Shown piece after piece: positions 16,410 through 35,589 of a stretch of DNA of 64,000 nucleotides. The translations under genes were made by a program, and so were the position numbers. The first letter of the stretch is position 1, and each line of letters opens with the position of its first letter. The notes under the pieces were generated by a model that worked only from the letters and a program-made list of their open reading frames with translations, was not told the origin of the DNA and did not search any database. Location of the stretch: assembly GCF_024679095.1 (NCBI RefSeq), contig NW_026111250.1:124001-188000 (forward strand), in the 5' to 3' direction. Origin of the DNA: Eriocheir sinensis (Eukaryota; Arthropoda; Malacostraca; Decapoda; Varunidae).

Positions 16410-17033
16410 ATTTTCACACAAATTTAATTACTTTTGTGTATTTTTGCATATAGTTTCATATAAATTTACGTTATTTTATTTGTATTTTGTATATTTATAT
16501 TTATACAATACACATTCTTTTATTAGTATTTTGTTTATTTATTTTGATACGAGTTTACATTATTTTATGTGTATTTTGAATACCTTTTTTTATACGTATT
16601 TACTTCATTTTATGTGTATTTTGTATATTTATTTTCATAGAAATCTACGTTATTTTATGTGTATTCGTATATATATTTTGAAAAAAATTTACATGGTTTT
16701 ATATGTATTTTGCATATCTATTTCAATACAAATTTACCTTATTGTATGTGCATTTTGTATATTTATTTTAATACAAATTCAAATATTTTATGTGTGTCTT
16801 GGTATAAATATTTTTATAAAAAATGCGTTATTTTATGATTATTTTGCATCTTAATTTTCATACAAATTTACATTATTTTATTAATATTCTGTGTATTTAT
16901 TTTGATACGATTTTATATTATTCTATTTGTGTTTTGTATATATTTTTTTATACATATTTACATTATTTAATGTGTATTTTTTATATATATTTTATACAAA
17001 TTTACGTTATTTTAAGTGTATTTGTTTATATAT
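16393..17033 (+). repeat. Plus-orientation satellite block
   Basis: Entered through catgtattttgtatatct. It runs o, p, a to l and stops at tgtttatata, joined to tctataaatttgtattg. Confidence 0.85.
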
Positions 17034-17870
17034 CTATAAATTTGTATTGAAATACATACACAAAATACACATAAAATAATGTAAATTTGAATGAAAATAC
17101 ATAAACAAGTACACTTAAAATAACATAAATTTGTATAAAAAAAATATGTACAAAACACAAATAGAATAATGTAAAATCGTATCAAAATAAATACACAGAA
17201 TATTAATAAAATAATGTAAATTTGTATGAAAATAAAGAAGCAAAATACCCATAAAATAACGCATTTTTTTTATTTATAAAAATATATATACCAAAATACA
17301 CATCAAAAAATTAAATTTGTATTAAAATAAATATACAAAAAACACATACAATAAGGTAAATTTGTATTGAAATAGATATGCAAAATACATATAAAACATT
17401 GTAAATTTGTTTCAAAATATATATACGAATACACATAAAATAACGTAGATTTCTATAAAAATATATATATAAAATACACATAAAATGAAGTAAATACGTA
17501 TAAAAAAAATGTATACAAAATACACATAAAATAATGTAAATTCGTATCAAAATAAATATACAAAATACCAATAAAAGAATGTGTATTTGTATAAATATAA
17601 ATATACAAAATACACATAAAATAACGTAAATTTATATAAAACTATATACAAAAATACACAGAAGTATTTTAATTTGTATGAAAATAGATATACAAAATAA
17701 GGTAAATTCGTTTCAAATTCAATAAACAAAATTCAGATAAAAGAAAGTATATTTGTAGAATAAATAAATATACAAAATACACATAAAATAACGAAAATTT
17801 GTTTGAAAATATATAAAAAAATAAACAAAAATAATTTCAATTTGTATGAAAATAAATATACAAAATACTC
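17034..17870 (-). repeat. Minus-orientation satellite block
   Basis: Second copy of the minus half of the 1.4 kb duplication, preceded by two extra monomers (near 17,040-17,130). Confidence 0.85.
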
Positions 17871-18511
17871 ATGTATTTTGTATATCTATTTTCACACAAA
17901 TTTAATTACTTTTGTGTATTTTTGCATATAGTTTTATATAAATTTACGTTATTTTATTTGTATTTTGTATATTTATATTTATACAATACACATTCTTTTA
18001 TTAGTATTTTGTTTATTTATTTTGATACGAGTTTACATTATTTTATGTGTATTTTGAATACCTTTTTTTATACGTATTTACTTCATTTTATGTGTATTTT
18101 GTATATTTATTTTCATAGAAATCTACGTTATTTTATGTGTATTCGTATATATATTTTGAAAAAAATTTACATGGTTTTATATGTATTTTGCATATCTATT
18201 TCAATACAAATTTACCTTATTGTATGTGCATTTTGTATATTTATTTTAATACAAAATCAAATATTTTATGTGTGTCTTGGTATAAATATTTTTATAAAAA
18301 ATGCGTTATTTTATGGGTATTTTGCATCTTAATTTTCATACAAATTTACATTAATTTATTAATATTCTGTGTATTTATTTTGATACGATTTTATATTATT
18401 CTATTTGTGTTTTGTATATATTTTTTTTATACATATTTACATTATTTAATGTGTATTTTTTATATATATTTTATACAAATTTACGTTATTTTAAGTGTAT
18501 TTGCTTATATA
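17132..18511. repeat. 1.4 kb direct duplication, copy 2
   Basis: Second copy of 15,655-17,033, separated from it by about 99 bp of minus-orientation monomers. Differences are few; for example this copy reads atgggtattttgcatctt near 18,311 where copy 1 reads atgattattttgcatctt. Downstream it continues through m, n and o monomers. Confidence 0.8.
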
Positions 18512-20446
18512 TTTTCATTCAAATTTACATTATTTTATGTGTATTTTGTAAATGTATTTCAATACAAATTTACCTAATTTTATGTGTATTTTGTATATTT
18601 ATTTTCATACAAATTAAAAAAAAAATTGTGTATTTTTGTATATAGTTTTATACAAATTTAGGTGATTTTTATGTGTATATTGTATATCTATTTTCATACA
18701 AGTACACATTCTTTTATTGATATTTTGTTTATTTATTTTGACGCGAATTTACATTATTTAATGTGTATTTTAAATATATATTTTTATACGTGTTTACATC
18801 ATTTGATGTGTATTTTGTATATATTTCTATAGAAATCTACGTTGATTTATGAGTATTCGTATATAGATTTTGAAATAAATTTACACTGTTTTATGTGTAT
18901 TTTGCATATTTTTTCAATACAAATTTACCTTATTGTATATGCATTTTGTATATTAATTTTAATACAAATTTAATTATGCTATGAGTATTTTTGTATATGT
19001 ATTTTTATAAAAATATGCTTTATTTTATGGGTATTTTGCATTTTTATTTTCATACAAATTTACATTATTTTATTTATATTCTGTTTATTTTTTTTGAAAC
19101 ATTTTTACATTATTCTATGTGTATTTTGTATATCTATTTTATACGTATTTACTTAATTTATGTGTATTTTGTATATATATTTTTATAGAAATCTACGTTA
19201 TTTTATGTGTATTCGTATATATTTTGAAACAAATTTACATTGTTTTATATGTATTTTTGCATATCTCTTTCAATACAAGTTTACCTTATTGTATGTGCAT
19301 TTTGTATATTTACTTCAATACAAATTTATATATTTTATGTGTATTTTGGTATATATATTTTTATAAGAAATGCGCTATTTGATGGGAATTTTGCATCTTT
19401 ATTTTCATACAAATTTACATTATTTTATTAATATTCGGTGTATTTATTTTGATACGATTTCACATTATTCTATTTGTTTTTTGTATATATATTTTTTATA
19501 CATATTTACATTATTTAATGTGTATCTTGCATATATATTTCATACAAATTTATTATCTATTATTTATTTTCATACAAATACACATTCTTTTCATGATATT
19601 TTGTTTATTTATTTTGACACGAATTTAATTAGATATGTATTTTGTATATATATTTTTATACGTATTTACATAATTTCATGTGTATTTTGTATATATATTT
19701 CTATAGAAATCTACGTTATTTTATGTGTATTCGTATATATATTTTGAAACAAATTTACTTTGTTTTATATGTATTTTTGAATATCTCTTTCAATACATAT
19801 TTACCTTACTGTATATGCATTTTGTATATTTATTTCAATACAAATTTAAATATTTTATGTGTATTTTGGTATATATATTTTAAAAAAATGCGCTATTTTA
19901 TGGGAATTTTGCATCTTTCTTTTCATACAAATTTACATTATTTTATTGATATTCTGTGTATTTATATTGATAGGATTTTACATTATTCTATTTCTTTTTT
20001 TGTAAATATTTTTTTATACACATTTACATTATTTAATGTGTATCTTGCATATATATTTTATACAAATTTACGTTATTTTAAGTGTATTTGTTTATATATT
20101 TTCATTCAAATTTACATTATTCTATGTGTATTTTGTATATGTATTTGAATACAAATTTACCTAATTTTATGTGTATTTTGTATATTTCTTTTCATACAAA
20201 TTTTAAATATTTTTATGTATTTTTGTATATAGTTTTATACAAATTTAGGTTATTTTATGTACGCATTTACTTTATTTAATGTGTGTTTTGTATATATATT
20301 TTTATGCAAATTTACTTTATTTTATGTGCATTTTTGTACATATATTTTTTTAGAAATTTGCGTTAATTTATGTGTATTTGTATATGTTTTCTCATACAAA
20401 TTTACATTATTTGATTGCTTTTTTGTTTATTTATTTTGATACGAAT
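17871..20446 (+). repeat. Plus-orientation satellite block, 2.6 kb
   Basis: Holds several consecutive higher-order units. The landmark tgcatc followed by ttcatacaaattt near 18,330 returns about 703 bp later (full 16-type spacing), while the pair near 19,390 and 19,911 is 521 bp apart (12-type spacing, with tttattatctatta near 19,548 between them). It ends at acgaatg joined to aaaatagatatac. Confidence 0.9.
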
Positions 20447-21218
20447 GAAAATAGATATACAAAATATACATAAAATAAACTAAATTTGTATTGAAATATA
20501 TATACAAAATACATAAAATAATGTAAATTTGTATCAAAATATTTTAACAGATGCGCATAAAATAACGTAAATTTGTTTTAAAATATACAAAATACACATT
20601 AAATAATGTAAATATGTATAAAAAAATATATAGAAAACACAAATAGAATAATGTAAAATCGTATTAAAATAAATACACAGAATATCAATAAAACAATGTA
20701 AATTTGTATGAAAATAAAGATGCAAAATACACATTAAATAACGCATTTTTTATAAAAATATATATACCAAAATACACATGAAAAAATTAATTTGTATTAA
20801 AATAAATATACAAAATACACATACAATAAGGTAAATCTGTATTGAAATAGATATGCAAAATACATATAAAACAATGTAAATTTGTTTCAAAATATATATA
20901 CGAATACACATAAAATAACGTAGATTTGTATAAAAATATATATATAAAATACACATAAAATGAAGTAAATACGTATAAGAAAATGTATACAAAATACACA
21001 TAAAATAACATAAATTCGTATCAAAATAAATAAACAAAATACCAATAAAAGAATGTGTATTTGTATAAATATAAATATACAAAATACACATAAAATAACG
21101 TAAATTTGTATAAAACTATACAAAAATACACAGAAGTAATTAAATTCGTATGAAAATAGATATACAAAATACAGATAAAATAAGCTAAATTTGAATTGAA
21201 ATGTATATACAAAATACA
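20447..21218 (-). repeat. Minus-orientation satellite block
   Basis: About one reversed 16-type series with agatgcgcataaaataacg near 20,549. It ends at aaatgtatatacaaaatac, joined to aatattttatgtg. Confidence 0.85.
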
Positions 21219-21852
21219 ATATTTTATGTGTATATTTGTATTTGTATTTAGGTTATTTTATGTGTATTTTGTATATATATTTTCATCCAAAATTTCATTA
21301 TTTTATTGGTATTTTCTTAATTTAATTCGATACGAATTTGGATTATTTCATAGGTATTTTCTATACATATTTTTATACTCATTTACATTATCTAATGTGT
21401 GTTTTGTATATATATTTTTATGCAAATTTATTCTATGTTCATTTTTGTACATATATTTTTATAGAAATTTGCGTTATTTTATGTATATAGTTTTATATAA
21501 ATTTACGTTATTTTATGTGCATTTTGTATATTTATATTTATACAAATACACATTCTTTTATTGGTATATTGTTTATTTACATTTATACGAATTTACATTA
21601 TTTTATGTGTATTTTGTATACATTTTTTATACGTATTTACTTTATTTTATATGTATTTTGTATATGTATTTTTATAAAAATCTACGCTATTTTATGTGTA
21701 TTCGTATATATATTTTGAAACAAATTTACATTATTTTATATGTATTTTGCATATCTATTTCAATACAAATTTACGTTATTGTATGTGCATTTTGTATATT
21801 TATTTTAATACGAATTGAAATATTTTGTGTATTTTGGTATCAATAATTTTAT
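21219..21852 (+). repeat. Plus-orientation satellite block
   Basis: Resembles 5.74-6.0 kb at first (tattcgatacgaatttgg near 21,325 is a variant of that marker), then runs a to g. It ends at ataattttataaaaaaacg. Confidence 0.85.
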
Positions 21853-22687
21853 AAAAAAACGTAAATTTGTATAAAAAAATATGTACAAAACACAAATAGA
21901 ATAATGTAAAATCGTATCAAAATAAATACACAGAATATTAATAAAATAATATAAATTTGTATGAAAATAAAGAAGCAAAATACCCATAAAATAACGCATT
22001 TTTTTTTATTTATAAAAATATATATACCAAAATACACATCGAAAAATTAAATTTGTATTAAAATAAATATACAAAAAACACATACAATAAGGTAAATTTG
22101 TATTGAAATAGATATGCAAAATACATATAAAACAATGTAAATTTGTTTCAAAATATATATACGAATACACATATAATAACGTAGATTTCTATAAAAATAT
22201 ATATACAAAATACACATAAAATGAAGTAAATACGTATAAAGAAATGTATACAAAATACACATAAAATAATGTAAATTCGTATCAAAATAAATAAACAAAA
22301 TAGCAATAAAAGAATGTGTATTTGTATAAATATAAATATACAAAATACACATAAGATAACGTAAATTTATATAAAACTATATACAAAAATACACAGAAGT
22401 AATTAAATTTGTATGAAAATATATACAAAATACACACAAAATAAGCTAAATTTGAATTGATATATATATACAAAATACATGAAATAAAGTAAATTTGTAT
22501 CAAAATATTTATACAAATACACATATAATAACGTAAATTTGTATGAAAATATATAAACAAAATACACATTAAATAGCGTAAATACGTATAAAAAAAATAT
22601 GTACAAAATACACATATAATCATGTAATTCGCATCAAAATAAATAAACAAAATACCAATAAAATAATATAAATTTGTATGAGTAAAC
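21853..22687 (-). repeat. Minus-orientation satellite block
   Basis: Same reversed series as 11.47-12.28 kb and 29.3-30.12 kb. It ends at the type-1 junction near 22,680. Confidence 0.9.
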
Positions 22688-22952
22688 GTGTATGTTGCAT
22701 ATTTTTTCAATAGAAATTTACCTTATCATATACGCATTTTGTATATTAATTTTAATATATGTGTATTTAAATATATATTTTGATACAAATTTACATTATT
22801 TTATGTATTTTCTATATTTATTTCAATTCAAATTTAGCTTATTTTATGTGTCTTTTGTATATCTATTTTCATACAAATTTAATTATTTTTGTTTATTTTT
22901 GTATATAGCTTTATACAATTTTACGTTATTTTATGTGTATTTTGTATATTTA

Positions 22953-23667
22953 TATTTATACAAGTAAACATTCTTTTATTGGCATTTAGTTTAGTTATTT
23001 TGATACGAATTTACATTATTTGATGTGTATTTTGTATACATTTTCTTATACGTATTTACTTCATTTTATGTGTATTTTGTATATATATTTTTATAGAAAT
23101 CTACTTTATTTTATGTGTATTCATATATATATTTTGAAACAAATTTACATTGTTTTATGTGTATTTTGCATATCTATTTCAATACAAATTTACCTTATTG
23201 TATGTGCATTTTGTATATTTATTGTAATACAAATTTAAATATTTTATGTGTATTTTGGTATATATATTTTCATAAAAATTGCGTTGTTTTATGGGTATTT
23301 TGCATCTTTATTTTCATACAAATTTACATTATTTTATTAATATTCTGTGTATTTATTTTGATACTATTTTACATTATTCTATTTGTGTTTTGTATATATT
23401 TTTTTATACATATTTACATTATTTAATGTGTATTTTCTATATATATTTCATACAAATTTACGTTATTTTAAGTGTATTTGTTTATATATTTTCATTCAAA
23501 TTTACATTATTTTATGTGTATTTTGTATATGTATTTCAATAGAAATTTAACTAGTTTTATGTGTATTTTGTATTTATATTTTTATACAAATTTAAATTAT
23601 TTTTGTGTATTTTTTTAATAGAGTTTTATACAAATTTTCAATATTTTATGTGTATTTTGTATATCTA
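22953..23667 (+). repeat. Reference 16-monomer higher-order repeat, about 715 bp
   Basis: This is the clearest complete level-2 unit. Monomer starts, read by eye, are 22953 (a, cattcttttatt), 22998 (b, gatacgaatttac), 23041 (c, tatacgtatttac), 23088 (d, atagaaatctac), 23132 (e, ttttgaaacaaat), 23177 (f, ccttattgtatgtgc), 23222 (g, attttggtatata), 23267 (h, gcgtt and gggtattttgcatc), 23311 (i, ttaatattctgtg), 23356 (j, acattattctatttg), 23399 (k, atacatatttacat), 23446 (l, cgttattttaagtg), 23489 (m, ttcattcaaattt), 23534 (n, aactagttttatg), 23579 (o, aattatttttgtg) and 23624 (p). The next type a begins at 23668, giving a 715 bp period. Confidence 0.85.
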
Positions 23668-24333
23668 TTTTCATACAAATACACATTCTTTTATTGATAT
23701 TTTGTTTATTTATTTTGATGCGAATTTACATTATTTAATGTGTATTGTGTATATATATTTTTATACGTATTAACGTCATTTCATGTGTATTTTGTATATA
23801 TATTTCTATAGAAATATACGTTATTTTATGTGCATTCGTATATATATTTTAAAACAAATATACATTGTTTTATGTGCATTTTGTATATTTTTTCAATACA
23901 AATTTCCCTTATTGTACGTGCATTTTGTATATTAATTTTAATACAAATTTAATTATTCTATGTGTATTCTTGTATATGTATTTAAAAAAAATATGCTTTA
24001 TTTTATGGGTATTTTGCATCTTTATTTTCATACAAAATTACATTATTTTATTGATATTCTGTGTATTTATTTTGATACGATTTTACATTATTCTATGTAT
24101 ATTTTGTATATCTGTTTTATACAAATGTACGTTATTTTATGTGAATTTGTTTTCATTTCATACAAATTTACATTATTTTACGTGTATTTTGTACGTGTAT
24201 TTAAATACAAATTTAACTAATTATATGTGTATTTTGTATATCTATTTTCATACAAATTAAAATTTATTTTTTTGTTTTTTTGTATATACTTTTATTCAAA
24301 TTTTCGTAATTTTATGTGTATTTTGTATATTTA
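23668..24333 (+). repeat. Second copy of the 16-type higher-order repeat, 15 monomers
   Basis: The unit follows the reference copy directly and runs through the same order a to p. Types k and l are fused near 24,115-24,160 into one shortened monomer, so this copy is about 666 bp instead of 715 bp. The next type a starts near 24334 (ttttcctac), followed by b and c and a d monomer cut by the orientation switch near 24,492. The retained order in adjacent copies shows that the 16-type series is a real repeat unit. Confidence 0.8.
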
Positions 24334-24492
24334 TTTTCCTACAAATATACGTTCTTTTATCGGAATTTTGTTTATTTATTTTGATACGAATTTTCATTTT
24401 TTTAGGTGTATTTGATATATATATTTTTATACTTATTTACATAATTTTATATGTATTTTGAATATATATTTTCATAGAAATTTACTCTATAT

Positions 24493-25513
24493 GTATATAC
24501 AAAAAAACACAAAAATTATTTAAATCTGTATGAAAATAAATATACAAAATACACATAAAATTAGGTAAATTTGTATTGAAATACATATACAAAATACACT
24601 TAAAATAATGTAAATTTGAATGAAATTATATAAACAAATACACTTAAAATGACGTTAATTTGTATAAAATATATAAAAAAAATACACATTAAATAATGAA
24701 AATATGTATAAAAAAATGTATACAAAACACAAATAGTATAATATAAAATCGTATCAAAATATATACACAGAATATTAATAAAATAATGTACATTTCTATG
24801 AAAACTAAGATGCAAAATACCTATAAAATAACGCATTTTTTTTTAATTATATATACCAAAATACACATAAAATATTTGAATTTGTATTAAAATAAATATA
24901 CAAAATGCACATACAATAAGGTAAATTTGTATTGAAGTAGATATGCAAAAAACATATAAAACAATGTAAATTTGTTTCAAAATATATATATACGAATACA
25001 CATAAAATAACGTAGATTTCTATAAATATATATATACAAAATACAAATAAAATTAAGTAAATACGAATCAAAAATGTATACAAAATACACATAAAATAAT
25101 GTAAATTCGTATAAATATAAATAAAGAAAATACCAATAAGAGAATGTGTATTTGCATAAATATAAATATACAAAATGCACATAAAATACCGTAAATTTGT
25201 ATAAAACTATATACAATAATACACAGAAGTAATTAAATTTGTATGAAAATAGATATACAAAATACACACAAAATAAGCTAAATTTGAATTGAAATATATA
25301 TACAAAATACATAAAATAAAGTAAATTCGTTTCAAAATATTTTTAACAAATACACATATAATAACGTAAATTTGTAAAAAAAATATATAAACAAAATACA
25401 TATTAAGTAATGTAAATACGTATAAAAAATATTTACAAAATACACCAATAATCAAGTCATTCGTATCAAAATAAATAAACAAAAAACTAATTAAATAATG
25501 TAAATTTGTATGA
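24493..25513 (-). repeat. 1.0 kb minus segment directly repeated at 56.4-57.4 kb
   Basis: Collinear with 56,385-57,400 at an offset of about 31,888 bp. Both share rare features: the entry tttactctatatgtatat, caagtcattcgtatc and aaaactaattaaataatg. Here the segment continues past tatgag into aaaacatatac, while the partner jumps at that point to the type-1 junction. Confidence 0.8.
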
Positions 25514-26414
25514 GAAAACATATACAAAATACACATAAAATAACGTTTTAAGTTTCTATAAAAATATATGTACAAAAATGCACATAAAATTAGTTTGCAT
25601 AAAAAAATATATACAAAACACACATTAGATAATGTAAATGAGTATAAAAATATGTATACAAAATACCTGTGAAATAATCTAAATTCGTATCGAGTTAAAT
25701 TAAGAAAATAACAATAAAATAATGTAATTTTGGATGAAAATATATATAAAAAACACACATAAAATAACCTAAATACAAATACAAATATACACATTAAATA
25801 ATTTAAAATTGAATGAAATAAATATACAAAATAAACATAAAATAAGGTAAATTTGTAATAAAATATATGTAAGAATACACATAAAATAATATAAATTTGT
25901 ATGAAAATATATATACAAATACACATAAAATAACATAAATTTGTATAAAATGTTTCAAAATATATACGAATACACACAATAAAATAACGTAAATTTTTAT
26001 GAAAATGTATATATAAAATACACAAAAAATAGCTTAAATACGTAGAAAAATATATATACAAAATACACATAAAATAATGTAAATTCGTAAAAAATTAAAT
26101 ACACAAAATTCCAATAAAAGAATGTATATTTGTAGGAAAATATATATACAAAAAACAAATAAAATAACTAAAATTTGTATAAAAATATATACAAATATAC
26201 ACAAAAATAATTTAAATTTGTTTGAAAATAGATATGCAAAATACACATAAAGTTAGGCAAATTTGTATTGAAATACATATACAAAACTCACATAAAATAA
26301 TGTAAATTTGTATGAAAATATATAAACAAATACATATAAAATCACGTAAATTTGGAAAAAACATATATATACAAAATATACATTAAATATTTTAAATATG
26401 TATAAAAATATATT
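24493..26414 (-). repeat. Minus-orientation satellite island in arm R1
   Basis: Counterpart of the plus island 4,984-7,046. It keeps the marker aaattcgtatcgagttaaat near 25,680 and ends in the dyad at 26,396-26,435. Confidence 0.9.
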
Positions 26415-29137
<2,723 letters not shown>

Positions 29138-29288
29138 TAGATACTCAAAATACACATAAAATAACCTAAATTTGTATCAAACTATATACAAAAATAAACA
29201 AAAATATTTTAAATTTGTATGAAAATAAATATACAAAATACACATAAATTAGGTAAATTTGTATGGAAATACATATACAAAATACACT

Positions 29289-31343
<2,055 letters not shown>

Positions 31344-32093
31344 GAAATGCGCTATTTTATGGGAATTTTGCATCTTTATTTTCATACAAATTTACATTAT
31401 TTTATTAATATTCGGAGTATTTATTTTGATACGAATTTACATTATTCTATTTGTTTTTTGTATATACTTTTTTATACATATTTACATTATTTAATGAGTA
31501 TCTTGCATATATATTTTATACAAATTTATTATCTATTATCTATTTTTATACAAATACACATTCTTTACATGATATTTTGTTTATTTATTTTGACACGAAT
31601 TTACATTATTTGATATGTATTTTGTATATATATTTTTATACGTATTTACATAATTTCATATGTATTTTGTATATATATTTCTATAGAAATCTACTTTATT
31701 TTATGTGTATTCGTATATATATTTTGAAACAAATTTACATTGTTTTATATGTATTTTTGAATATCTCTTTTAATACAAATTTACCTTACTGTATATGCAT
31801 TTTGTATATTTATTTCAATACAAATTTAAATATTTTATGTGTATTTTGGTATATATATTTTTATAAAAAATGCGATAATTTTTGGGAATTTTGCATCTTT
31901 ATTTTCATACAAATTTACATTATTTTATTGATATTCTGTGTATTTATTTTGATACGATTTTACATTATTCTATTTGTTTTTTGTATATATTTTTTATACA
32001 CATTTACATTATTTAATGTGTATCTTGCATATATATTTTATACAAATTTACGTTATTTTAAGTGTATTTGTTTTTATATTTTCATTCAAATTT

Positions 32094-33122
32094 ACATTTA
32101 TTTTAATTCGAAATTACATTCTTTTATGTGTATTTTGTATACATTTTTTATACGTATTTACTTAATTTTATGTGTATTTTGTATATATTTTTATAGAAAT
32201 CTACGTTTTTTTATTTGTATTCGTATATATATTTTGAAACAAATTTACATTGTTTTATATGTATTTTTGCATATCTCTTTCAATACAAATTTACCTTATT
32301 GTATGTGCATTTTGTATATTTATTAAATGCAAATTTAAATATTTTATGTGTATTTTGGTATATATATTTTTATAAGAAATCCGCTATTTTATGGGAATTT
32401 TGCATCTTTATTTTCATACAAATTTACATTATTTTATTAATATTCGGTGTATTTATTTTGATACGATGTTACATTATTTTATTTGTTTTTTGTATATACT
32501 TTTTTATACATATTTACATTATTTCATGTGTATCTTGCATATATATTTTATAAAAATTTATTATCTATTATCTATTTTCATACAAATACACATTCTTTTC
32601 ATGATATTTTGTTTATTTATTTTGACACGAATTTACATTATTTGATATGTATTTTGTATATATATTTTTATACGTATTTACATAATTTCATATGTATTTT
32701 GTATATATATTTCTATAGAAATCTACTTTATTTTATGTGTATTCGTATATATATTTTGAAACAAATTTACATTGTTTTATATGTATTTTTGAATATCTCT
32801 TTCAATACAAATTTAACTTACTGTATATGCATTTTGTATATTTATTTCAATACAAATTTAAATATTTTATGTGTATTTTGGTAAATATATTTAAAAAAAA
32901 ATGCGATAATTTTTGGGAATTTTGCATCTTTATTTTCATACAAATTTACATTATTTTATTGATATTCTGTGTATTTATTTTGATACGATTTTACATTATT
33001 CTATTTGTTTTTGTATATATTTTTTTATACACATTTACATTATTTAATGTGTATCTTGCATATATATTTTATACAAATTTACGTTATTTTAAGTGTATTT
33101 GTTTATATATTTTCATTCAAAT
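32094..33122 (+). repeat. 1.03 kb tandem duplication, copy 2
   Basis: Tandem partner of 31,060-32,093. The inverted relative at 253-2,254 has only one copy, and the span 59.2-60.25 kb also has one, so the duplication is local. Within the 7.6 kb array this sequence is carried as the start of units 1, 3 and 4. Confidence 0.8.
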
Positions 33123-35589
33123 TTACATTATTTGATGTGTATTTTGTATATGTATTTCAATACAAATTTACCTAGTTTTATGTGTATTTTGTATATTTCT
33201 TTTCAAACAAATTTAAATTATTTTTGTGTATTTTTGTATATAGTTTTATACAAATTTAGGTTATTTTATGTACGCATCTACATTATTTAGTGTGTGTTTT
33301 GTATATATATTTTTTTGCAAATTTACTTTATTTTATGTGCATTTTTGTACATATATATTTTTATAGAAATTTGCGTTATTTGTATATGTTTTCTCATACA
33401 AATTTACATTATTTTATTGCTATTTTGTTTATTTATTTTGATACGAATTACATGATTATATGTGTATTTTGTACATATTTTTTATACGTATTTACATTAC
33501 TTAATGTGTATTTTGTTTATATATTTTTAAACAAATCTACGTTATTATATGTATTTGAATAAATATTTTGATACAGATTTACATTATTTTATGTATTTTG
33601 TATGTACATTTCAAATCAAATTTAGCTCATTTTAGCTGTATTTTGTATATATATTTTCATACAAATTTAATTACTTCTGTGTATTTTTGTATATAGTTTT
33701 ATACAAATTTACGATATTTTATGTGTATTTTGTACATTTATATTCATACAAATACACATTCTTTTACTGGTATTTTGTTTATTTATTTTGATACGATTTT
33801 TATATATTTTTTGTATTCATTTTTTTATACGTATTTACTTCATTTTATGTGTATTTATTTTTATAGAAATCTACGTTATTTTATGTGTATTTTACAAATA
33901 CACATTCTTTTATTGGTATATTGTTTATTTACATTTATACGAATTTACATTATTTTATGTGTATTTTGTATATATTTTTTTATACGTATTTACTTAATAT
34001 TATGTGTATTTTGTATATGTATTTTTATAGAAATCTACGTTATTTTATGTGTATTCGTATATATATTTTGAAACAAATTTACATTATTTTATATGTATTT
34101 TGCATATCTATTTCAATACAAATTTACCTTATTGTATGTGCATTTTGTATATTTATTTTAATACAAATTCAAATATTTTATGTGTATTTTGGTATAAATA
34201 TTTTTATAAAAAATGCGTTATTTTATAGGTATTTTGCATCTTAATTTTCATACAAATTTACATTATTTTATTAATATTCTGTGTATATATTTTGATACGA
34301 TTTTACATTATTCTATTTGTGTTTTGTATATATTTTTTTATACATATTTACATTATTTAATGTGTATTTTGATTATATATTTCATACAAATTTACTTTAT
34401 TATATGTGTATTTGTTTATATATTTTCTTTCAAATTTACATTATTTTATATGTATTTTGTATATGTATTTCAATACAAATTAACCTAATTTTATGTGTAT
34501 TTTGTATATTTCTTTTCATAAAAATTTAAATTATTTTTGTGTATTTTTGTATATAGTTTTATACAAATTTAGGTTATTTTATGTACGCATTTACATTATT
34601 TAATGTGTGTTTTGTATATATATTTTTATCCAAAGTTACTTTATTTTACGTTCATTTTTGGACATATATTTTTATGGAAATTAGCGTTATTTTATATGTA
34701 TTTGTATTTTGTTATTTACATTTTTTTATACGTATTTACTTAATTTTATGTGTATTTTGTATATATATTTTTATAGAAATCTACGTTATTTTATGTGTTC
34801 TCGTATATATATTTTGAAACAAATTTACATTGTTTTATATGTATTTTTGCATATCTCTTTCAATAGAAATTTACCTTATTGTATGTGCATTTTGTATATT
34901 TATTTCAATACAAATTTAAATATTTTATGTGTATTTTGGTATATATATTTTTATAAGAAATGCGCTATTTGATGGGAATTTTGCATCTTTATTTTTATAC
35001 AAATTTGCATTATTTTATTAATATTCGGTGTATTTATTTTGATACGATTTTACATTATTCTATTTGTTTTTTGTATATATATTTTTTTATACATATTTAC
35101 ATTATTTAAATGTATCTTGCATATATATTACATACAAATTCATTATCTATTATTTATTTTCATACAAATACACATTCTTTTCATGATATTTTGTTTATTT
35201 ATTTTGTCACGAATTTACATTACTTAATATGTATTTTATATATATATTTTTATACGTATTTACATAATTTCATGTGTATTTTGTATATATATTTTTATAG
35301 AAATCTACGTTATTTTATGTGTATTCGTATATATATTTTGAAACAAATTTACACTGTTTTATTTGTATTTTGCGCTTTTTTTCAATACAAATTTACCTTA
35401 TTGTATGTGTGCATTTTGTATATTAATTTTAATACAAATTTAATTATTCTATGTGTATTTTTGTAAATGTATTTAAAAAAAAATGCTTTATCTTATGGGT
35501 ATTTTGCATCTTTATTTTCATACAAATTTAAATTATTTTATTGATATTCTGTGTACTTATTTTGATACGATTTTACATTATTCTATGTA

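Larger units (their letters stand above)
15655..17033. repeat. 1.4 kb direct duplication, copy 1
   Basis: Minus then plus segment that is repeated 1,478 bp downstream: the switch catgtattttgtatatct is at 16393 and again at 17871. Shared rare features include ggtaaattcgtttcaaattc (near 16,222 and 17,700), gtgtcttggtataaat and ttgcatatag. The copy ends at tgtttatata before the switch at 17,033. Confidence 0.85.
22688..24492 (+). repeat. Plus-orientation satellite block with the reference series
   Basis: After a short type-1 remnant it carries part of one and then two clear consecutive 16-type series, described separately. It ends within a type d monomer at tttactctatatgtatat. Confidence 0.9.
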
